Assembly: GCA_014549065.1 (NCBI GenBank)
Contig: JACDOX010000015.1
Span: 5,235,723 to 5,299,722 of the forward strand
Reading direction: 5' to 3'
Source: Cardinalis cardinalis
Lineage: Eukaryota; Chordata; Aves; Passeriformes; Cardinalidae
Length of the DNA: 64,000 nt
Below, in pieces: positions 60,241 through 64,000 of the stretch. Position numbers and translations under genes: made by a program. Every line of letters starts with the position of its first letter. Position 1 is the stretch's first letter. The notes beneath the pieces were generated by a model, which did not search any database, had not been told where the DNA came from, and saw only the letters and a program-made list of their open reading frames with translations.

Positions 60241-61541
60241 GGTCTCAGAGCTCAGGGGTGCAGCAACACAGGGCTTGACCATGGACAAAAAGGGTCATGG
60301 TTTCTAAAAGGCGCGTTGAAGAGAAATCATTAAAGATGTAATATGCAATAGCCAGGAATGAAAAGNTGCAGGCAAACAGAAAATAAGAAGTTCCAGTCCT
60401 TTCAAAGCCAAGGAGAGTTTTGCCACACACCTCAGTGTAGTCAAGGTGTCTCACAAAATATCTACACAAAATAAAATACCCAGCAAATCCCATTGCTTTA
60501 GGGCACAGTTTTGAAAAGATTTTGCATCGCGCTGATTTCCAAAGCAGGAAAAGAATTATTTTGATTTCATGTTTTCTGATTAAAAATGTAGCAGATAATG
60601 GCAGTAAACAGTAAAATATGGNCCAAAGAAACTAGGTGAAAAATATCAGCTAATAAAAATCTAAATCATCCTTCTAGTGTCAGAGAAAATACTGTGATCT
60701 TGAGCTGGTGTAATGAATATGCTACACTAAATTCATCAAGAGGAAACACCTATGCTGCTTTGAAACCTGTAGGAGTTACAAAGGTCTTCACAATTAACAA
60801 CATATAAGACCAGGTCAGTTCTGCGGTGCAAATCTATGAGAGTTCAGTCAAAGTTGGGCCCAACTTCTCAAACACCTTCAGCACAACAGCTCCATGAGTC
60901 TTGCTAACAGCCAAAACTCACCTTCCCTCACATCCAGGCCTACCAGAGACAAAGCAACCCTCAAACCCCATCCATCACACAGCAAAGTGCCTCTTTGTGA
61001 GGCTCTGCTGAGCAGAGGAAGATAGTAATATTGTGAAACCTTTCTGGACTTTAAAGAGTAGAAGCAGACATGTAATTGCATTCAATGAAACATCATATGG
61101 TAATGAGCAGCAATGGAATAGCCAAGTATAAATCTCCCATTCAGTAGAGTGTCACATGTATAAATCTATTTACCAAGCATTACTCTGTAGCTCCTACCAT
61201 AATAAATCTTCAGGAGAATGGCTTGTGCACCACTAACAGAGCAGGAGTTAGGAAAAACAGGCAGACTATTCTTCATAAAGAGCATTGATAACCAGCCAAC
61301 CTGTTTGTTAAAAAGATTATATTAATTGTGCTCTACTTATTTGGTGTGCTTGTTTGGGTGCTTGGGAGGCCAAAGTCGATTTTTTATTTTTTAATACAAA
61401 AACATCAATACACATAGACTGTAGTACTAAGCTCAAGTACTAAGTCAAGTGGTACAAACCGAAAAAAGACGTACTAAGACAAAATCCAGAGCTAATGTCC
61501 ACAAAGGCTCTTTTGATTTTAGTAATGTACCACACTGCAAT
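60241..61541. other. non-coding sequence; unassigned minus-strand open frame
   Basis: A minus-strand frame at 60245-60493 (82 residues, one N) runs from the CpG-rich segment's edge and is rich in aromatic and hydrophobic residues (for example SFLAIAYYIFNDFSS), but has no recognised domain. A short repeat of AGTACTAAG with TCAAG occurs at about 61422-61457. Nothing else was seen. Confidence 0.4.
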
Positions 61542-61940
61542 TCATAGGATCATGGAATTATCAAATCATTTTAGTTGGAAAAGATGCTTGAATACCATTA
61601 AGTCCAACCATTAACCCAGCACTACCAAGTCCACCACTAAACCATATCCCACAGTGCCACATCTACACNTCTTTTAATGCTGCCTCCACCACTTCCCTGG
61701 GCAGGCTNTTGCAATGCCTGACAATCCTTCTGCTGAAGAAATTTCTCCTAATATCAAACTCAACCTCTCCTGGTACAACTTGAGCTAATTTCCTCTTTTC
61801 CTATTGCTTGTTATCTGGGAGAAGTGACAAGCCTTCACCTTGTTCCAACCTCCTTTCAGGTAGTTGTAGAGAGCAGGAAGGAGCTGAGCTTCCTTTTCCC
61901 CAGGCCCCTCAACTACTCCTCATCAGACTGAGTGGTGTTC
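61542..61940 (-). mobile_element. CR1 LINE 3' end
   Basis: Begins (plus coordinates) with the reversed terminal repeat TCATAGGATCATGGAATTAT, then 'gttggaaaagatgcttgaat', 'aagtccaaccattaacccag' and 'cttccctgggcaggct', in the CR1 order reversed. Hence it is on the minus strand and 5'-truncated to about 400 bp. The preserved tail suggests a younger copy than the others. Non-coding. Confidence 0.95.
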
Positions 61941-62459
61941 TGGCCTAGTTTCTGCTCAATGTAAGTGTTTTATGTAGGTTAATCCCAGATAAATAACTGT
62001 TTTCTTGCATTATCTAGATCTTCCACTACACATTATGGGATGTATTAGAAAGATTAAGCACTGCACAGTCAACTAGAGCCTCCCTACAGGATGCTCCTGC
62101 CCCCAGCTCTGCAAGGATGCCACATCACNCACTGAAACAGCCCGTGTATCTGCATGACTTGCCAAAACCTCTTCCTAATCACCTGAGGTTTCTATTTGTA
62201 GCCATGTGCAAACAGTTTCAGGAAAGCTTTTGTTCTGTGCTGAAGAGCTAAGGCTAAGCTGGGTTCCAGAAGTAACCAGATAAGGAAAAAGTCACATGCC
62301 AATATAGCATTTCATATCCCAGANTCAGACAGAAATCACAATCCAGTCATAAGGAAGAGGCAACTGCTTTAATGGCACTTGATTCAGTGATATACAGGTC
62401 TGAAGTGCAGCAACACACTGAACACAGTTTCACAAAACAAAGACATGAACCTGTTTGTC
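61941..62459. other. spacer between two CR1 copies
   Basis: Unremarkable sequence of about 520 bp between the oppositely oriented CR1 copies. No feature was recognised. Confidence 0.6.
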
Positions 62460-62940
62460 CATGTCTGGAGCAGGTTCAAAAGGGAGATACAGAAATGATC
62501 AGAGGGCTGAAACGGCTCTCCACAAGGAAAAGCTGAGAGTTGGGTTTCTTCAGCCTGGAGAAGAAAAGGCTGCTGGGACACCTCAGTGTGGCCTTCAGTA
62601 CGTAAAGGGAGGTTATAAGATGGATGGGGACAAAATCTTTATTAGGGCNTTTTTGGATACAACAGGGATAATGGTAATGGTTATAAACTAAAGAGGATAG
62701 ATTTAGATTAAATCTAAGAAAGGGGTGGTAATGAGGGTGGTAAATGAGGGTGGTGAAACACTGGCACAGGTTGCCCAGAGAGGTGGTGGATGCCCATCCC
62801 TAGAAACACTCAAGGTTAGTTTGAATGGAGCTTTGAGAAACCTGATCAGGTTGAAGTTGTCCCTGCTCATTGCAGGGGGGCTGGACTGGATGATCTCTAA
62901 AGGTCACTTCCAACCCAGACTATTTTATCATTCTATGAGA
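62460..62940 (+). mobile_element. CR1 LINE 3' end
   Basis: Clear CR1 text in plus orientation: 'gaaatgatcagagggctgaa', 'cttcagcctggagaagaaaa', 'acaggttgcccagagaggtg', 'ggggctggactggatgatct' and the terminal ATCATTCTATGAGA. Truncated to about 480 bp. A GGTGGTAATGAGGGTGG-type internal duplication lies near 62725-62755. Non-coding. Confidence 0.95.
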
Positions 62941-64000
62941 CCAGGAATGCTGCTAATTCTAACAACCANATCATGAATATCACCATCTCCACATCTAGAA
63001 CTCTACAGACTCTTTGCTGAGATCTTCACTGGTCTCCAGTCCATGAAGAAGCTGTGAGATTTGGAAGCAGTTTTTCAGGTTAGGGATATAAAAGCACTGT
63101 GCAAAATGTCTGCTTGCATATGCTTATCCTACAGCTAAAGAGGGACTTATCCTTCTAGAACTGTCTTTACAGCATGTGTCACCAAACACTAAATTCATAC
63201 CCAAAATATTTACAAAATTTATCTACAATCCACACGGTGCTCATGTTGCAGAATATCCCACAACATAAATCTGTAGAAATAATGAGACATTCTGGGATGA
63301 ACATCTGAGAAAGCTGCTAAGGAAAGATCTGTGTGTGCCCACTGCAGTGTCTGATCCCACCTACTTTGCAAGGCGTTTTTCACAGGCATCACTCNCGCTG
63401 CCCTTTGACATCGGCAATTATCTGCTCCCAATCCTCCTGACCTCACATTCCTTACCCACCTGCAACTCCCACGTAAAGATAACAGAAGTTTGCATTCACA
63501 TTAACTAAGTCTCTTTGTNCTGGGCAAGGAAACAATATTCATAATGCCCAATCTGATTTCATTCCAGCAGAGGATTAATTTCAATCTCTGCTGCTGTAGA
63601 ACAAGACGGCAAGCACGAAATTATCATCAAATAATTACAATGCTTTACGCTTTACAAAGGACACTCAGAGGTTTGCAAAAAAACCAACCTTTTTTCTGGA
63701 ATGAATCTGCGGTAAATTTCTGAGCATGCCTCAGACACACTTAGGAAGCCTAGCGAGTCCTGCAGATAAGGCCCAGGACTGAGGGTCAGCATATGAAAGC
63801 TCTGCTGCATGTTCTTGGCATACTTTGGCTAGTCAACATCCAAACTGTAAAAAAGGNGAATAATGCTTCTTCTCAGGCTTATAAATATGCTATGAGGCCA
63901 AACTCATTAGCGTTTACAAAGCACTCCTAGGCTCCTTGTCTGGAAGGAGTTATACAACCATAAAGTATTATTCATGCTGTTCTAAGGCAGAAAAGTAGGT
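62941..64000. other. non-coding sequence, conserved-looking block at 63.5-63.7 kb
   Basis: No exon or repeat family recognised. The interval 63530-63680 contains several TAATTA/ATTAAT-type cores and reads as slowly evolving (see findings). The window ends without any feature crossing the edge that I can identify. Confidence 0.45.

Noticed and set aside
1..64000. tRNA, rRNA, CRISPR or prokaryotic operon features
   Set aside because: None seen. The CR1 copies, CpG depletion and intron-type splice sites indicate a vertebrate nuclear sequence.

Overview
This window looks like a piece of nuclear genome from a bird. The evidence is low gene density, strong CpG depletion outside two short islands, about 42-45% GC by eye, and dispersed repeats that are almost all 3' ends of CR1 retrotransposons. 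Several CR1 copies still carry the terminal 8-bp (ATTCTATG)-type tail. One solo LTR-like element resembles passerine endogenous retrovirus LTRs, but that reading comes from memory of the family, not from a search. There is no bacterial, plasmid or phage organisation, and no tRNA, rRNA or CRISPR array was seen. Isolated N characters are scattered throughout, probably masked heterozygous or low-quality positions.

Almost all of the window is intronic or intergenic. The only convincing protein-coding content is a set of short exons on the minus strand at about 35.0, 17.4 and 10.7 kb. Their splice phases fit together (phase 1->0, 0->1, 1->0), and the last two encode charged heptad-like helix typical of a coiled coil. 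I read them as consecutive exons of one large-intron gene running right to left, and I cannot name it. Two weaker exon candidates (35.5 kb and 8.9 kb) fit its phases. A CpG island at 37.9-38.4 kb lies about 3 kb upstream of the 35.0-kb exon and could be a promoter for this gene, for a plus-strand transcript, or for both. A second CpG-enriched segment lies at 59.9-60.2 kb beside a dense cluster of simple and tandem repeats.

Layout: 1-10.6 kb, non-coding with a pentanucleotide microsatellite and an LTR-like element. 10.7-17.5 kb, two coding exons around a CR1 copy. 17.5-35 kb, intron with old CR1 copies, a possible old LTR or gene remnant at 27.6-28.1 kb, a GC-rich minisatellite at 33.5 kb and conserved-looking AT-rich blocks. 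35-38.5 kb, exon(s) and CpG island. 38.5-64 kb, non-coding with CR1 copies, minisatellites at 49.7, 51.9 and 59.6 kb, an (AATCC) array at 60.0 kb, and a head-to-head CR1 pair at 61.5-62.9 kb.

Most longer open frames are chance frames in GC-rich, CpG-poor sequence. They lack recognisable domains, and several rely on N positions. No complete gene is present, and I found no convincing novel system. The items most worth checking are the phase-linked exon chain with its CpG island, the length-alternating minisatellite at 49.7 kb, and a few conserved-looking non-coding blocks.
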